NCBI RefSeq assembly: GCF_002285795.1
Contig: NZ_CP022961.1
Span: 5,522,001-5,586,000, forward strand
Length of the DNA stretch: 64,000 bases
Reading direction: 5' to 3'
Source: Plantactinospora sp. KBS50
GTDB lineage: Bacteria > Actinomycetota > Actinomycetes > Mycobacteriales > Micromonosporaceae
Under the pieces are notes generated by a model. It did no database searches. It saw only the letters and a program-made list of their open reading frames with translations, and was not told where the DNA came from. Made by a program: the position numbers and the translations under genes. Shown in pieces: positions 48,418 to 58,859 of the stretch (position 1 is its first letter; each line of letters opens with the position of its first letter).

Positions 48418-50586
48418 GTGGCACGGAGTGTGTACGTCGCCGGGCTGGGGCATGGCGCCGGCAAATCCACGGTCGCGCTCGGGATGGCCGAGTTGCTGTC
48501 CCGGCAGGTGGGGCAGGTCGGGGTGTTCCGGCCGTTGGTCACCACGCCCGGTCGGGACGAGACGTTGGCGCTGCTGGTCGAGCGGTACCGGGTGGACATC
48601 CCGGTCGAGGAGTTGGCCGGCAGCACCTACGCGGAGGCGGTCGCCCTGGTCGCCGACGGCCGGCGGGAGGAGCTGATCTCCCGGATCGTGCAGCGCTACC
48701 GCGCGGTCGAGCGGCGCTGCCCGGCGGTCGTGGTGGTGGGCAGCGACTTCGACGACGCGCCGGAGACCGGCCACGGCGGGCTGCCCCGGGAGCTGGCCTT
48801 CAACGCCCGGCTGGCCATCGAGTTCGGCAGCGTCGTGGTGCCGGTGGTGGACGGCCGTGGGCAGGACGCCGACGCGATCGGCGACGCGGTCCGCAGCGCG
48901 TACCACGATCTGAGTGATCTGGGCGCGACGGTGCTGGCGGTGATCGCGAACCGGGTGCCGGCAGCCAACCCGCCGGCAACCAACCCGCCGGCAACCAACC
49001 CGCCGGCGTCCGGTCCGGCGGCGTCCGGTCCGGCGGCGCCGCCGGACCGGACGCCGCTCGCGCTGCCCGACCTGCCGGTGCCGGCGTACGCCATTCCCGA
49101 GGTGCCGATCGTCTCGGCTCCGACGGTCGCGGAGGTGGCAGCGGCGCTGCACGCCACCCGGCTGACGGGCGACGACGCGGCACTCCGCCGGGACGTGCTG
49201 GACTTCGTGGTGGGCGCCGCGCACGTACCGATGCTGCTGGACCACCTCGTCGACGGCGCCCTGATGATCACCCCGGGCGACCGCGCGGACCTGCTGCTGG
49301 CCGCCGCCGCCGCGCACGTGGCCGGCCAGGCGTCGCTGGCCGGGCTGGTGCTCACCCTCGGCGAGCGGCCGGACGAGCGGGTGATGCGGCTGCTGGAGCG
49401 GTTGAACACCGGCCTCGCGGTGCTGCTGGTGCGGACCGACAGCTTCGACACGGTGGCGGCGTCCAGCCGCATCGAGGGCCGGCTCGGCGCCGACAACCCC
49501 CGCAAGGTGGAGGCCGCGCTCGGCGCGTTCGAGGAACGGGTGGACACCGAGGAGGTGTCCCGGCGGCTCCGGGTGACCCGTTCGGTCCGGGTGACCCCCC
49601 TGATGTTCGAGAACGACCTGATCGACCGGGCCCGGGCGGCCCGGCGCCGGATCGTGCTGCCGGAGGCCGACGACGAGCGGATCCTGCGGGCCGCCGAGAT
49701 CCTGCACCGGCGGGGCGTGGCCGATCTCACCCTGCTCGGCGACCCGACCGAGGTGGCCCGGCGCGCCCGCGAGCTGGGCATCGACCTCGGCGGCACCGAC
49801 GTGGTCGACCCGGCGACGAGCCAGTGGCGCGACGGGTTCGCCGCCGACTACGCCGACCTGCGGCGACACCGGGGGGTGGGCCTCGACCTGGCCCGGGACG
49901 TGGTCGGCGACCCGAACTACTTCGCCACCATGATGGTCCGCTCCGGCCGCGCCGACGGCATGGTGTCCGGCGCCACCCGCAGCACGGCCGCCACCATCCG
50001 GCCGGCCTTCGAGATCATCAAGACCCGGCCCGGTGTCTCGGTGGCCTCCAGCGTGTTCTTCATGCTGCTGGCCGACCGGGTGCTGGTGTACGGCGACTGC
50101 GCGATCATCCCGGATCCGGACGCGGCACAGCTCGCCGACATCGCGATCTCGTCCGCCGGGACGGCGGCGCGGTTCGGCGTCCAGCCCCGGGTGGCGATGC
50201 TGTCGTACTCGACCGGCAGCTCGGGGTCGGGTGCCGACGTGGACAAGGTGGTCGCGGCCACCAAACTGGTCCGGGAGCGCCGGCCGGACCTGCTCGTCGA
50301 GGGCCCGATCCAGTACGACGCCGCGATCGACCCGCAGGTGGCCGCCGCGAAACTGCCCGGCAGCACGGTGGCCGGGCGGGCCACCGTCTTCGTCTTCCCG
50401 GACCTGAACACCGGCAACAACACGTACAAGGCGGTGCAGCGCTCGGCCGGCGCGGTGGCGGTGGGTCCGGTCATCCAGGGCCTGCGCCGGCCGGTCAACG
50501 ACCTGTCCCGCGGGGCGACCGTGCCGGACATCGTCAACACCGTGGCCATCACCGCCATCCAGGCGGCCGGGGAGGAGGACCGGTGA
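48418..50586 (+). CDS. pta: Phosphate acetyltransferase
   Basis: 722 residues, converting acetyl-CoA and phosphate to acetyl phosphate. The N-terminal P-loop/DRTGG regulatory part starts VYVAGLGHGAGKSTVALGMAEL. A Pro/Ala linker (about 180-215, NPPAT repeats) separates it from the rest of the DRTGG region. The C-terminal PTA_PTB catalytic domain starts near residue 390 (RARAARRRIVLPEADDERIL) with MVSGATRSTAATIRPA and SYSTGSSGSGADVDKV. The leaderless GTG is 7 nt after TAGGTT (48405-48410). It overlaps ackA by GTGA. Confidence 0.95.
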   Translation: MARSVYVAGLGHGAGKSTVALGMAELLSRQVGQVGVFRPLVTTPGRDETLALLVERYRVDIPVEELAGSTYAEAVALVADGRREELISRIVQRYRAVERRCPAVVVVGSDFDDAPETGHGGLPRELAFNARLAIEFGSVVVPVVDGRGQDADAIGDAVRSAYHDLSDLGATVLAVIANRVPAANPPATNPPATNPPASGPAASGPAAPPDRTPLALPDLPVPAYAIPEVPIVSAPTVAEVAAALHATRLTGDDAALRRDVLDFVVGAAHVPMLLDHLVDGALMITPGDRADLLLAAAAAHVAGQASLAGLVLTLGERPDERVMRLLERLNTGLAVLLVRTDSFDTVAASSRIEGRLGADNPRKVEAALGAFEERVDTEEVSRRLRVTRSVRVTPLMFENDLIDRARAARRRIVLPEADDERILRAAEILHRRGVADLTLLGDPTEVARRARELGIDLGGTDVVDPATSQWRDGFAADYADLRRHRGVGLDLARDVVGDPNYFATMMVRSGRADGMVSGATRSTAATIRPAFEIIKTRPGVSVASSVFFMLLADRVLVYGDCAIIPDPDAAQLADIAISSAGTAARFGVQPRVAMLSYSTGSSGSGADVDKVVAATKLVRERRPDLLVEGPIQYDAAIDPQVAAAKLPGSTVAGRATVFVFPDLNTGNNTYKAVQRSAGAVAVGPVIQGLRRPVNDLSRGATVPDIVNTVAITAIQAAGEEDR

Positions 50587-51692
50587 CCCGGCTGCTGGTG
50601 CTCAACTGCGGCTCGTCGTCGGTGAAGTACCGACTCTACGACGGCGAGGTCGTGCTCGACGGCGGCGTGGTCGAGCGGGTCGGTGAGGACGGCGGCCCGG
50701 CGGACCACGCGAGCGCGCTGCGTGAGCTGCTGGATCGGCTGGATCTGGCGGACCTGTCCGGCGTCGGGCACCGGGTGGTGCACGGCGGCACCCGGTTCGC
50801 CGCGCCGACCCTCATCGACGACGAGGTCATCCGGGCCATCCGGGACCTGGTGCCGCTGGCCCCGCTGCACAACCCGGCCAACCTGGTCGGCATCGAAGCG
50901 GTCCGGCGACTGCTGCCGGACGTACCGCAGGTCGCGGTCTTCGACACCGCGTTCCACCGGACGCTGCCCGAGGCCGCGGCGCGGTACGCGATCGACACGG
51001 CCACCGCCGACCGGTACCGGATCCGCCGGTACGGCTTCCACGGCACCTCACACGCGTACGTCTCCCGGCGTACCGCCGAACTGCTCGGCCAGCCCTACGC
51101 CGGGATCAACACCATCACCCTGCACCTGGGCAACGGCGCGAGCGCCTGCGCGGTGGCCGGCGGGCGCAGCGTGGCCACCTCGATGGGAATGTCCCCACTG
51201 GAGGGCCTGGTCATGGGCACCCGCAGCGGCGACATCGATCCGACGATCATCTTCCAGCTGCGTCGCGAGGGCGGGATGGCGGTCGATGACATCGACGACC
51301 TGCTCAACCACCGCAGCGGGCTGCTCGGGCTGGCCGGCGTGAACGACATGCGCAAGCTGCTGCGCCGCCGGGCCGCCGGGGACCCCTCGGCCGAGCTGGC
51401 GTTCGAGATCTACTGCCGGCGGATCCGGGAGTACGTCGGCGCGTACTACGCGCTGCTCGGCTGGGTCGACGCGATCACCTTCACGGCCGGGGTGGGTGAG
51501 CGCTCGCCGGAGGTGCGCGCCGAGGCGCTGGCCGGGCTGGGTCGGCTGGGCATCGCGGTGGACCCGGGATTGAACCTCGGCACCGGCGACCGGAACATCG
51601 CGGTGCCGGGCGCCGAGGTCGCGGTCTGCGTGGTGGGCACCGACGAGGAGCGGGAGATCGCCCGGGAGACCCGCGCACTGATCAACCGGTGA
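50583..51692 (+). CDS. ackA: Acetate kinase
   Basis: 369-residue ASKHA kinase making ATP and acetate from acetyl phosphate and ADP. Signs: LVLNCGSSSVKYRL (phosphate 1), GHRVVHGG, FDTAFHRTLP, FHGTSHAYV, LGNGASACAV, MGMSPLEGLVMGTRSGDIDP and FTAGVGERSPEVR. The GTG overlaps the pta stop and is preceded by GGAGGAGG. With pta it forms the overflow and acetate-assimilation pathway. Slightly shorter than the roughly 400-residue norm, but with all motifs present. Confidence 0.96.
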   Translation: MTRLLVLNCGSSSVKYRLYDGEVVLDGGVVERVGEDGGPADHASALRELLDRLDLADLSGVGHRVVHGGTRFAAPTLIDDEVIRAIRDLVPLAPLHNPANLVGIEAVRRLLPDVPQVAVFDTAFHRTLPEAAARYAIDTATADRYRIRRYGFHGTSHAYVSRRTAELLGQPYAGINTITLHLGNGASACAVAGGRSVATSMGMSPLEGLVMGTRSGDIDPTIIFQLRREGGMAVDDIDDLLNHRSGLLGLAGVNDMRKLLRRRAAGDPSAELAFEIYCRRIREYVGAYYALLGWVDAITFTAGVGERSPEVRAEALAGLGRLGIAVDPGLNLGTGDRNIAVPGAEVAVCVVGTDEEREIARETRALINR

Positions 51693-51868
51693 CGCGGGCG
51701 GACCGCCCGGATCGGAACGCCCCGGCGACGCCGCCGAACCGCTCATCCGGGGCCGGAGCCGGCCGGCCGGACGAAACCGGACGGCGCCCGTCCCGGTCAG
51801 GGTCGCTGCGGGCCGCGCGACCGGCCGGAAACCCGATCCCGACGGCCGGGTCACCGCCTACCGTGTTG

Positions 51869-52807
51869 ATGGTGCAGGTGAGGAGGGTTCCGCCACTGGT
51901 GGTCACGGCCGTCATGGCGCTCGCGCTGGCGGCCGGCTGTGGTGGGGCGGTCGTGGTGTCGACGCCGGGGCGGGTCGCCCAGGCCGGCCCGGCGACCCGG
52001 GCGCCGGACCACTCGTTCGCGGTCGGCACCCGCACGCTCGCCCTGGCCCGCGGCCCGGGCCGGCCACTGCCCACCACCGTCTGGTACCCGGCCGCCGGCG
52101 ACACCGCCTGGCCGCCCCGGCCGGACCTGCCGGTCGCCGACGGGCGGTTTCCGCTTGTGCTGTTCAGCCACGGTCTGTCCAGTCTGCCCGAGTTGCACGC
52201 CGAGATGGCCGGTCGTTGGGCCGCGGCGGGGTTCGTGGTGGTGGCGCCGGCCTATCCGCACACGAACCGGCGTACACACAGCTTCTCCCGGGCCGACGTG
52301 CCGAACCAGTCGGCCGACGCCCGCCAGGTGATCCACGACGTGAGCCTGCTGGACGCGGTGCCCGGCGACCCGCTGGCGGGGCACCTGGACCCGTCCCGGG
52401 TGGCCGCCGCCGGCCACTCGGCCGGCGGGTACACCACGGCCGCGCTGTTCACGGCGGGTCACTCGGCGGCGCTGCGCGGCGGCATCGTCATCGCGGGCGG
52501 GATGCGGCAGGTCTTCGCCGGCCCGCCGGCCCCGCTGCTGTTCGTGCACGGCGACCGGGATCCGACGGTGCCGTTGCGGACCGGGCGGGCGGCGTTCGAC
52601 CGGCTGCACTGGCCCAAGGCGTTCCTCACGGTGGCCGGGCAGGGGCACGCCGGCTACCTGCTGCCCGGCCGGCCCGGCTTCGCCGAGACGATGGCCACCA
52701 CCACCGACTTCCTGCGCTGGCGGCTGTACGGCGACGAGTCCGCGCACCGGCGGCTGCCCGCCGACGCCGGCCGGACCGGTGCCACCTCGCTCGACGACCG
52801 CCTCTGA
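51869..52807 (+). CDS. Alpha/beta hydrolase lipoprotein
   Basis: 312 residues. The signal peptide ends in lipobox LAAGC (Cys about residue 23), so the protein is probably anchored outside the cell. The hydrolase core has FPLVLFSHGLSS (oxyanion), nucleophile Ser in AAGHSAGGYT, Asp in VHGDRDPTVP and catalytic His in GQGHAGY, resembling secreted lipase/cutinase-like or PAF-acetylhydrolase-like enzymes. TACCGT (51859-51864) is just upstream, so the transcript may be leaderless with ATG 51869 or GTG 51872. Confidence 0.82.
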   Translation: MVQVRRVPPLVVTAVMALALAAGCGGAVVVSTPGRVAQAGPATRAPDHSFAVGTRTLALARGPGRPLPTTVWYPAAGDTAWPPRPDLPVADGRFPLVLFSHGLSSLPELHAEMAGRWAAAGFVVVAPAYPHTNRRTHSFSRADVPNQSADARQVIHDVSLLDAVPGDPLAGHLDPSRVAAAGHSAGGYTTAALFTAGHSAALRGGIVIAGGMRQVFAGPPAPLLFVHGDRDPTVPLRTGRAAFDRLHWPKAFLTVAGQGHAGYLLPGRPGFAETMATTTDFLRWRLYGDESAHRRLPADAGRTGATSLDDRL

Positions 52808-52907
52808 CCGGTCCCGCGCCGGGCTGACCGCCGGCTGACGGGTCGAGGGTGGACGGTGGGCCGATAACCGGTTCGATCCCGGCGCACTTTTCCGACATGA
52901 TGCATAC

Positions 52908-54668
52908 ATGTGGACAGGGGGGCCAGGACGGTTTCTGAGCTGGCTGGTCTGGCGGCAGAAGCGGCGGGTCGCGCTCGGCGCCCTGTGGAGTTCGCTCTGG
53001 ATGACCAGCCTGGTGGTCACGCCGTACCTGATCTCCCAGGCCATCGACCGCGGCCTGCGTCCGCGGCAGGTCGAGCCGCTGTTCTTCTGGGCCGGCGCCG
53101 TCCTCGTGGTGGGCGCGACCAACGCGCTGTTCGGCATCATGCGGCACCGGACCATGACCAAGATCCGCCTGGACGGCGGGCTGCGCACCGTCGACGCGGT
53201 GCTGGCCCACGGGGTCGAGCTGGGTGCCGCGCTGCCCCGCCGGGTCACCGCCGGCGAGGTGGTCACCATCGGCCTCGGGGACGCCTGGCTGGTCGCGCGG
53301 GCGCTGACCGTGACCGGGCCGGGGGTGGGCTCGATCGTCGCGTACGCGGTGGTCCTGACCCTTCTCGCGCGGACGTCCGGGATCGTCGCGCTCGTGGTGG
53401 CCGGCGGGGTCGTCGTCCTCGTGGCGTTGCTCGGACCGTTGCTTGTCCGGCTGAACGCCGCCGGCGCCGACTACCGGGAACGGAAGGGCCGGCTGGCCGC
53501 CCGGCTGGTCGATGTGCTCGGCGGGCTGCGCATCCTCAACGGCCTCGGCGGCAAGGAGGCGCACCTGCGCCGGTACGCCGCCGAGTCGGCGGCCGTACGG
53601 GCCGAGGGCTACCGGGTCGGCGGGGCGCTGAGCTGGCTCATCGCGCTGGGCGACGGCCTGCCGACGATCTTCCTGGCCGTGGTGACCTGGCTGGCCGCGC
53701 GGCTGACGGTCCGCGGTGATCTCACCGTCGGCGAGTTGGTCGCGGTGTACGGGTACGTGGCGATCCTGGTCGTGCCCACCTGGATGACGATCTTCAGCGC
53801 CGGGGATGTCAGCCGCGGGCTGGTCGCCGCCCGGCGGATCATCACGTTCCTGCGGTTGCCGGTCGAGGAGCCGGGCGACGGTCCCGCGCCGGAGCGCCCG
53901 GCGGCGCTGCGCGACCCGGAGTCCGGCGTGGTCGCGCAGCCGGGCCGGCTGACCGTGCTCGCCGCGTCCCGCCCGGAGGACACCGCCGCGATCATCGACC
54001 GGCTCGGCCGGTACGGCGAAACCGCCGCCACCTGGGGTCCACACCCGATCGCCGAGGCGGCCAAACCCCCGGTACGCGAACGGATCCTGGTCGCCGAGCA
54101 CGAGGCCAACCTGTTCTCCGGCACGCTGCGCGACGCCGTCGCGGGCAGCACGGCCGCCGACGACGAGGCGGTCCGCGGGGCGATCACGGCCGCGGCGGCG
54201 ACCGACGTCGCGGGGCTCGACCACCACGTCGAACGCGACGGCCGCAACCTCTCCGGCGGCCAGCGACAACGCGTCCGGCTGGCCCGGGCGCTGCTGGCCG
54301 ACCCGGAGATGCTGCTCGCCGTCGAGCCCACCTCGGCCGTGGACGCGCACACCGAGGCGGCCATCGCCGAGCGACTGGCCGCGACCCGCGCCGGGCGCGG
54401 CACCCTGCTGGCCACCACCTCGCCGGTGCTGCTGACTCGGGCCGACGTCGTGCTCTATCTCGTCGACGGCCGGGTGGCCGCCGCCGGGACGCACCATGAG
54501 CTGCTGGACCGCGAGCCCGGATACCGGGACCTGGTCAGCCGGACGTTCGGCACGGCCGACGGGGACGCGGCGGCCCCCGACGGCCTCGACGTCACCGGCG
54601 ACGGGGCCACCGACGAGGCCACCGACGGGGCCGACGGTGACCGCGTCGGGGCCGGGGAGGCTCGGTGA
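52908..54668 (+). CDS. ABC exporter half-transporter with degenerate ATP site
   Basis: 586 residues: six-helix exporter domain (about 1-300) and a nucleotide-binding domain. The C-motif LSGGQRQRVRLARALL is intact, but the P-loop position reads LAASRPEDTAA with no Gly-Lys-Ser/Thr, the Walker B is LLAVEPTSAVD (Asp replaced by Val) and the H-loop His is replaced (TTSPV). It therefore probably cannot bind ATP normally. A 40-residue acidic tail (DGATDEATDGADGD) follows. Paired with the next gene by GTGA overlap; together they can form one complete composite site. Confidence 0.88.
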   Translation: MWTGGPGRFLSWLVWRQKRRVALGALWSSLWMTSLVVTPYLISQAIDRGLRPRQVEPLFFWAGAVLVVGATNALFGIMRHRTMTKIRLDGGLRTVDAVLAHGVELGAALPRRVTAGEVVTIGLGDAWLVARALTVTGPGVGSIVAYAVVLTLLARTSGIVALVVAGGVVVLVALLGPLLVRLNAAGADYRERKGRLAARLVDVLGGLRILNGLGGKEAHLRRYAAESAAVRAEGYRVGGALSWLIALGDGLPTIFLAVVTWLAARLTVRGDLTVGELVAVYGYVAILVVPTWMTIFSAGDVSRGLVAARRIITFLRLPVEEPGDGPAPERPAALRDPESGVVAQPGRLTVLAASRPEDTAAIIDRLGRYGETAATWGPHPIAEAAKPPVRERILVAEHEANLFSGTLRDAVAGSTAADDEAVRGAITAAAATDVAGLDHHVERDGRNLSGGQRQRVRLARALLADPEMLLAVEPTSAVDAHTEAAIAERLAATRAGRGTLLATTSPVLLTRADVVLYLVDGRVAAAGTHHELLDREPGYRDLVSRTFGTADGDAAAPDGLDVTGDGATDEATDGADGDRVGAGEAR

Positions 54669-56377
54669 GCACCGCCACCCTGCCGATCGCCGACGTCCGC
54701 CAGGTGGCCCGGGCGACCGGACGGCTGATCATGGCCGAACGGCGGGCCGCCGTCGTGGTGATCCTGTTCAACATGCTGGCCGCGGTCGCCGCGCTGGGCG
54801 CGCCGTACCTGCTGGGCCGGATCATCGACGCGGTCACCGGGTCCCGGCCCGCCGAGGCCCCGATCGATCTGCTGGCCCTGGCCGTGCTGCTGTGCGCGCT
54901 GGCCCAGACGGTCTTCGCGCGCTGGGCGCTGCTGCTCGCGTACCGGCTCGGCGAGCGCACCGCGGCGCGGATCCGGACCGGCTTCCTGTCCCGCGCGTTG
55001 GGCCTGCCGGCCTCGGTGATCGAACGGGTGCCGCCGGGTGACCTGGCCGCCCGCGGCACGACCGATGTGGACGCGGTCGCCAGTTCCCTGCGCGACGTGC
55101 TGCCCGAGGTCTTCGTGTCCGGCGTGCAGGCGCTGTTCCTGGTCGGTGCGGTGCTCGTGCTCGATCCGCTGCTGGGCGTGGCGGGGCTGCTCGGGCTGTC
55201 CGCCATCGTGGTCGCCAGCCGCTGGTATCTGCGCCGGGCCCGCGACGCGTACCTGGAGGAGGGCGCGGCCAACTCGGACCTGGCCGAGGAACTGGCCGCG
55301 ACCACGGCCGGAGCGCGCACCGTCGAGGCGTTCCGGCTGCACCGGTCCCGGCTGGCCGCGGGCCGGGCCGCGATCACGCGGACCCGGCGCAGCCGGCTGG
55401 CCACCCTGCGGCTCCGCTCGGTGTTCTTCCCGGTGGCCGAGTCCTCGTACAACATCCCCGTCGTGTTCGTGCTGCTGCTCGGCGGCCTGCTCTACCTCGA
55501 CGACCGGATCAGCCTGGGCACGGTCGCCGCGGCCACCCTGTACCTGCGGCAGCTGATCGGACCGATGGACAGCATCCTGATCCGGATCGAACAGGTGCAG
55601 AGCAGCGCCGCGTCGTTCGCCCGGATCGAGGGGCTGGCCGCCGTGCCGCCGGCCCCGGTGCGGGCCACCGCCGTGCCGGCCGGCGACCGCATCGAGGTGA
55701 CGGGCGTCCGGTACGCGTACCCCGGCGGCCAGGACGTGCTGCACGACGTGGATCTCACCGTCCAGCCGGGCGAACGGCTGGCCATCGTCGGCCTCTCCGG
55801 GGCCGGCAAGTCCACCCTGGGCCGGCTGCTGGCCGGGGTGGACCGGCCGCACACCGGCACGGTCACCGTGGGCGGCGTCGCGGTGGCCGACCTGCCGCCG
55901 GACCTGCTACGCCGGCAGGTGGTGCTGGTGACCCAGGAGCACCACGTCTTCCGCGAGACGCTCCGGGACAACCTCATGGTGGTCGCCCCGGACGAACGGC
56001 TGCGCGAGGCGCTGCGCACGGTCGGCGCGGACTGGGCCCGTGACCTGGACACCGACCTGGGCGAGCAGCCGCCCAGCGGCGCCCAGGCGCAGCAGTTGGC
56101 GCTGGCCCGGGTACTGCTGGCCGACCCGCACACCGTGATCCTGGACGAGGCGACCGCGCTGCTGGACCCGCGGGCCGCCCGCGCGGCGGAACGGGCGCTG
56201 GCCGCCGTGCTGCACAACCGCACGGTGATCGCCATCGCGCACCGGTTGCAGACGGCGCACGACGCGGACCGGATCGCGGTGATGGACGCGGGCCGGATCA
56301 TCGAGCTGGGCACCCACCACGACCTGATCGCCCGGGACGGCCCGTACGCCGCCCTCTGGCGCCAGTGGCACGGCTGA
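54665..56377 (+). CDS. ABC exporter half-transporter, partner with intact Walker A
   Basis: 570 residues. Six-helix exporter domain (about 1-310), then a nucleotide-binding domain with Walker [11 protein letters not shown]-loop VTQEHHVF, Walker [13 protein letters not shown] and H-loop AIAHRL. The C-motif is degenerate (PSGAQAQQ instead of LSGGQ). Its intact Walker A can pair with the intact C-motif of the preceding subunit, so the heterodimer has one working and one dead site. The substrate is unknown; lipids, peptides or drugs are all possible for this exporter type. Confidence 0.9.
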   Translation: MSTATLPIADVRQVARATGRLIMAERRAAVVVILFNMLAAVAALGAPYLLGRIIDAVTGSRPAEAPIDLLALAVLLCALAQTVFARWALLLAYRLGERTAARIRTGFLSRALGLPASVIERVPPGDLAARGTTDVDAVASSLRDVLPEVFVSGVQALFLVGAVLVLDPLLGVAGLLGLSAIVVASRWYLRRARDAYLEEGAANSDLAEELAATTAGARTVEAFRLHRSRLAAGRAAITRTRRSRLATLRLRSVFFPVAESSYNIPVVFVLLLGGLLYLDDRISLGTVAAATLYLRQLIGPMDSILIRIEQVQSSAASFARIEGLAAVPPAPVRATAVPAGDRIEVTGVRYAYPGGQDVLHDVDLTVQPGERLAIVGLSGAGKSTLGRLLAGVDRPHTGTVTVGGVAVADLPPDLLRRQVVLVTQEHHVFRETLRDNLMVVAPDERLREALRTVGADWARDLDTDLGEQPPSGAQAQQLALARVLLADPHTVILDEATALLDPRAARAAERALAAVLHNRTVIAIAHRLQTAHDADRIAVMDAGRIIELGTHHDLIARDGPYAALWRQWHG

Positions 56378-56433
56378 GCGCTTTCGCGCGGTTTCCCCGC
56401 CGCCCCGGCTCCCCCGGCTCCCCCGGCAATGGC

Positions 56434-56464
56434 GGAGTGGCCCCGCATCCCGCGGAGCCACTCC
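56434..56464. terminator. Hairpin between convergent genes
   Basis: GGAGTGGC (56434-56441) pairs with GCCACTCC (56457-56464) around a 15-nt loop, between the ABC exporter operon and the convergent beta-helix gene. Confidence 0.5.
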
Positions 56465-56501
56465 ACCACGCTGTCCACGATCCACAGCTCCGACGGGTGC
56501 G

Positions 56502-57362
56502 CTACCGGACCACCGCCGCCTGGGTGTCCAGCCACAGGTTGGTCGGCCGGTCCCAGAGGACGCCCACCTGGTCCGGATGGTTGATCACGCCGTACCGGCA
56601 GTCGTGCCCGAACGTGTTTCCGACGAACTGGATGTTGCGGGCCACCAGATCGACCCGCACCCCGATCGAGTAGTTCCCGCCGGTGCAGTAGTTGTCCCGG
56701 AAGATCAGGTCGGCCACGATCGGCCCGGTCGTCGAGCCGATCATGATGCACGCGTTCATCGGGTCCTTGGTGACCGGGTTGTACGCCTCCAGCCGGTTGC
56801 GCCGGACCACCACGTTCACCGCGCCGGTGGTCTGCAACGCGTCGTTGTGTGACGAGGCGGTCCGGTTCAGGTGGTGGATCCAGGAGTCCTCCACCACCGT
56901 ATCGTCGCCGAGCCGCGGACCGTCGATGACGTTGCTGATGTCCACCCGGCGCAGCGTGTAGCCCGCGCAGCAGACGGCCGCGTTGTTCGTGCCAAGACCA
57001 TCGATCTCCACGTCCTCGACAAGCAGATTCTGGACCCCCGGCATCGTCCGTACCGAATAGTTCCCACCGCACCTGATGCGGGACTGGCGGATGGTGACGT
57101 TGTTCGCGGCCACCGTCACACAGCCGGCGATATCCAATCCGCTGATCACCTGTCCGGCCGTGCCCACGGTGAGCGGGCCGGATGCCCGCAGGGTCGTTCC
57201 CGCCGGCACGCCGGTGGTCGCCTCGGTGGGGTAGGTCAGCACCGCCGCACCGGAAACCGATGCGTCCGGCGTGCCCGACTCGCTGGCCGCGGCCACGCCC
57301 ACACCGGCCATGACCAGGGCTGCTACCAGGATCGCCACCACCAGGGGGCGGGGTGTCCGCAT
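56502..57362 (-). CDS. Secreted right-handed beta-helix protein
   Basis: About 286 residues from the ATG at 57362. The signal peptide [20 protein letters not shown] continues to AAAS. The rest shows short parallel beta-helix repeats with Asn/Val ladders ([70 protein letters not shown]), as in pectate lyase-like or polysaccharide-depolymerising enzymes. No catalytic site is identified. In-frame upstream starts (GTG 57452, or a TTG after AAGGGG) would add an Arg-rich n-region, so the true start is uncertain. Confidence 0.75.
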   Translation of the reverse strand: MRTPRPLVVAILVAALVMAGVGVAAASESGTPDASVSGAAVLTYPTEATTGVPAGTTLRASGPLTVGTAGQVISGLDIAGCVTVAANNVTIRQSRIRCGGNYSVRTMPGVQNLLVEDVEIDGLGTNNAAVCCAGYTLRRVDISNVIDGPRLGDDTVVEDSWIHHLNRTASSHNDALQTTGAVNVVVRRNRLEAYNPVTKDPMNACIMIGSTTGPIVADLIFRDNYCTGGNYSIGVRVDLVARNIQFVGNTFGHDCRYGVINHPDQVGVLWDRPTNLWLDTQAAVVR

Positions 57363-57736
57363 CGGACGCCGGTCAGGACGCCGCGCCGCGGCGTTGTGCT
57401 CCGCAATATGAATCAAGATCTGCCCCTTCGGTGATGCATTGTCCGGGATCACTGTGCTGCGACGCGCACTGTACCGAGTTGCCCGGTTGCCGAAATTGCA
57501 CCGAAAGAGGGCCGCCGATCCAACCTTTGGTTTGTCTGAAGAGGACCTTGGCTCCGGCTTACACCGTGCTTGGCCCGCGCTTTGCCCCCGGCGTGTCCGG
57601 GCGGGACCCGCGGAGAGGGATACGGGTTTTCAGACTGTGCAACGCCGGTGTGTCGACGCCGCGGCTGGGTACGGGCGTCCAGCCGCCAGGGCCGGGTGTG
57701 CGGATACCAGGGCCGGCGGGCCGGCGGGCCGACGGC
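57363..57736. other. 374-bp gap with a minus-strand promoter for the beta-helix gene
   Basis: No gene is seen. GC content is lower than average. On the minus strand TACAGT (57473-57468) is a plausible -10 for the beta-helix gene, giving a start near 57461. No terminator is obvious downstream of the opposing gene. Confidence 0.4.
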
Positions 57737-58690
57737 TCAGCCGTCGTGGTCGACGACGACCTTGCCGAAGGCCGCCCCCGAGGCCAGCCGGTCGAACGCC
57801 TCGGTCACCCGGGAGAAGGGCACCACGCGGTCGACCACCGGACGGATCCCCCGGGCGGCACAGAGTTCCAGCAGCTCGGACAGCTCCGCGGGGGTACCCA
57901 TCGAGGTACCGACGATCTCCAGTCGCATGGCGAAGACCCGGCGCAGGTTGACCACGGCCTCGTGACCCGCGGTCGCACCGGCCACCACGATCCGGGCGCC
58001 GGGCGCCGCCGACTTCAACGAGTGCTCGAAGGTTGCCGCGCCCACCGTCTCGATCACCACGTCGACGCGTTCCGGTAGCCGCGCACCGGGTTCGACGGCG
58101 GTGGCGCCCAGGGCAGCGATCCGGTCCCGCTTGTCGGCGCTGCGGCTCGTCGCGTACACCCGCTTGCCGAGCGCGACCCCCAGCACCACGGCGGCGGTCG
58201 CCACCCCGCCGCCGGCGCCCTGCACGAGCACCGCCGCCGCCTCGTCGACCCGCCCGCACGCGGTGAGCATCCGGTACGCGGTGAGCCACGCGGTCGGCAG
58301 GCAGGCGGCCTCGGCGAACGACAGTTCGGCGGGCTTGGGCACCAGGTTGGCCCGGGGTACGGCGACCCGCTCGGCCAGCGTCCCCTGGTGGTGCTCGGAG
58401 AGGATGGACACCCCCCGCGGGTCCTGCGGGTCGGCCACGACGGGATAGACCACCACGTCGTTGCCGTCCGGGTCGGTGCCCGCGGCGTCGCAGCCGAGGA
58501 TCATCGGCAGCCGCTCGGCGGGAAGGCCGACACCGCGCAGCGACCACAGGTCGTGGTGGTTGAGCGAGCTGGCCCGCACCCGCACCGTCACCCAGTCGGA
58601 CTCCGGGTGGCCCGGCTCCGGCCGCTCGCCGACGGCGAGCGCCGCGAGCGGTTCCTCGGCGTTGAACGAGGTGGCGAAGGCAGCGCGCAT
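57737..58690 (-). CDS. Zinc-independent MDR family oxidoreductase (quinone reductase-like)
   Basis: 317 residues of the medium-chain dehydrogenase/reductase superfamily. SSLNHHDLWSLRG and LGCDAAGTD are typical of the catalytic domain; VLVQGAGGGVATAAVVLGVALG carries the NADP-binding glycine motif. No structural-zinc cysteines are seen, as in quinone oxidoreductase/enoyl reductase types. Substrate unknown. The leaderless ATG at 58690 is supported by TAGCGT 7 nt upstream on the coding strand (58698-58703). Confidence 0.88.
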   Translation of the reverse strand: MRAAFATSFNAEEPLAALAVGERPEPGHPESDWVTVRVRASSLNHHDLWSLRGVGLPAERLPMILGCDAAGTDPDGNDVVVYPVVADPQDPRGVSILSEHHQGTLAERVAVPRANLVPKPAELSFAEAACLPTAWLTAYRMLTACGRVDEAAAVLVQGAGGGVATAAVVLGVALGKRVYATSRSADKRDRIAALGATAVEPGARLPERVDVVIETVGAATFEHSLKSAAPGARIVVAGATAGHEAVVNLRRVFAMRLEIVGTSMGTPAELSELLELCAARGIRPVVDRVVPFSRVTEAFDRLASGAAFGKVVVDHDG

Positions 58691-58771
58691 GATCCGCACG
58701 CTAGCAGCGAACCCGCACCGCAGCCACCGCACGTGCCCGCCGGGCCGACCACCCGCGCACCCGCCGGAGCC

Positions 58772-58859
58772 GGCGCAGACCACCCGGGACGCGGGCGCAG
58801 ACCACCCGCCGCGCACCACCCCGGGAACTGGCGCAGACCACCCGGGACGCGGGCGCAGA
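58772..58859. repeat. Exact 30-bp direct repeat
   Basis: A 30-bp sequence beginning GGCGCAGACCACCCGGG occurs at 58772-58801 and again at 58830-58859, in the gap between the MDR start and the malic enzyme stop. Shorter CACCCG-containing pieces of it recur between and before the copies. Confidence 0.85.

Noticed and set aside
52866-52885. tRNA T-arm-like sequence GGTTCGATCCC
   Set aside because: Only a 4-bp stem can form, and no acceptor, D or anticodon arms are found at the right distances.
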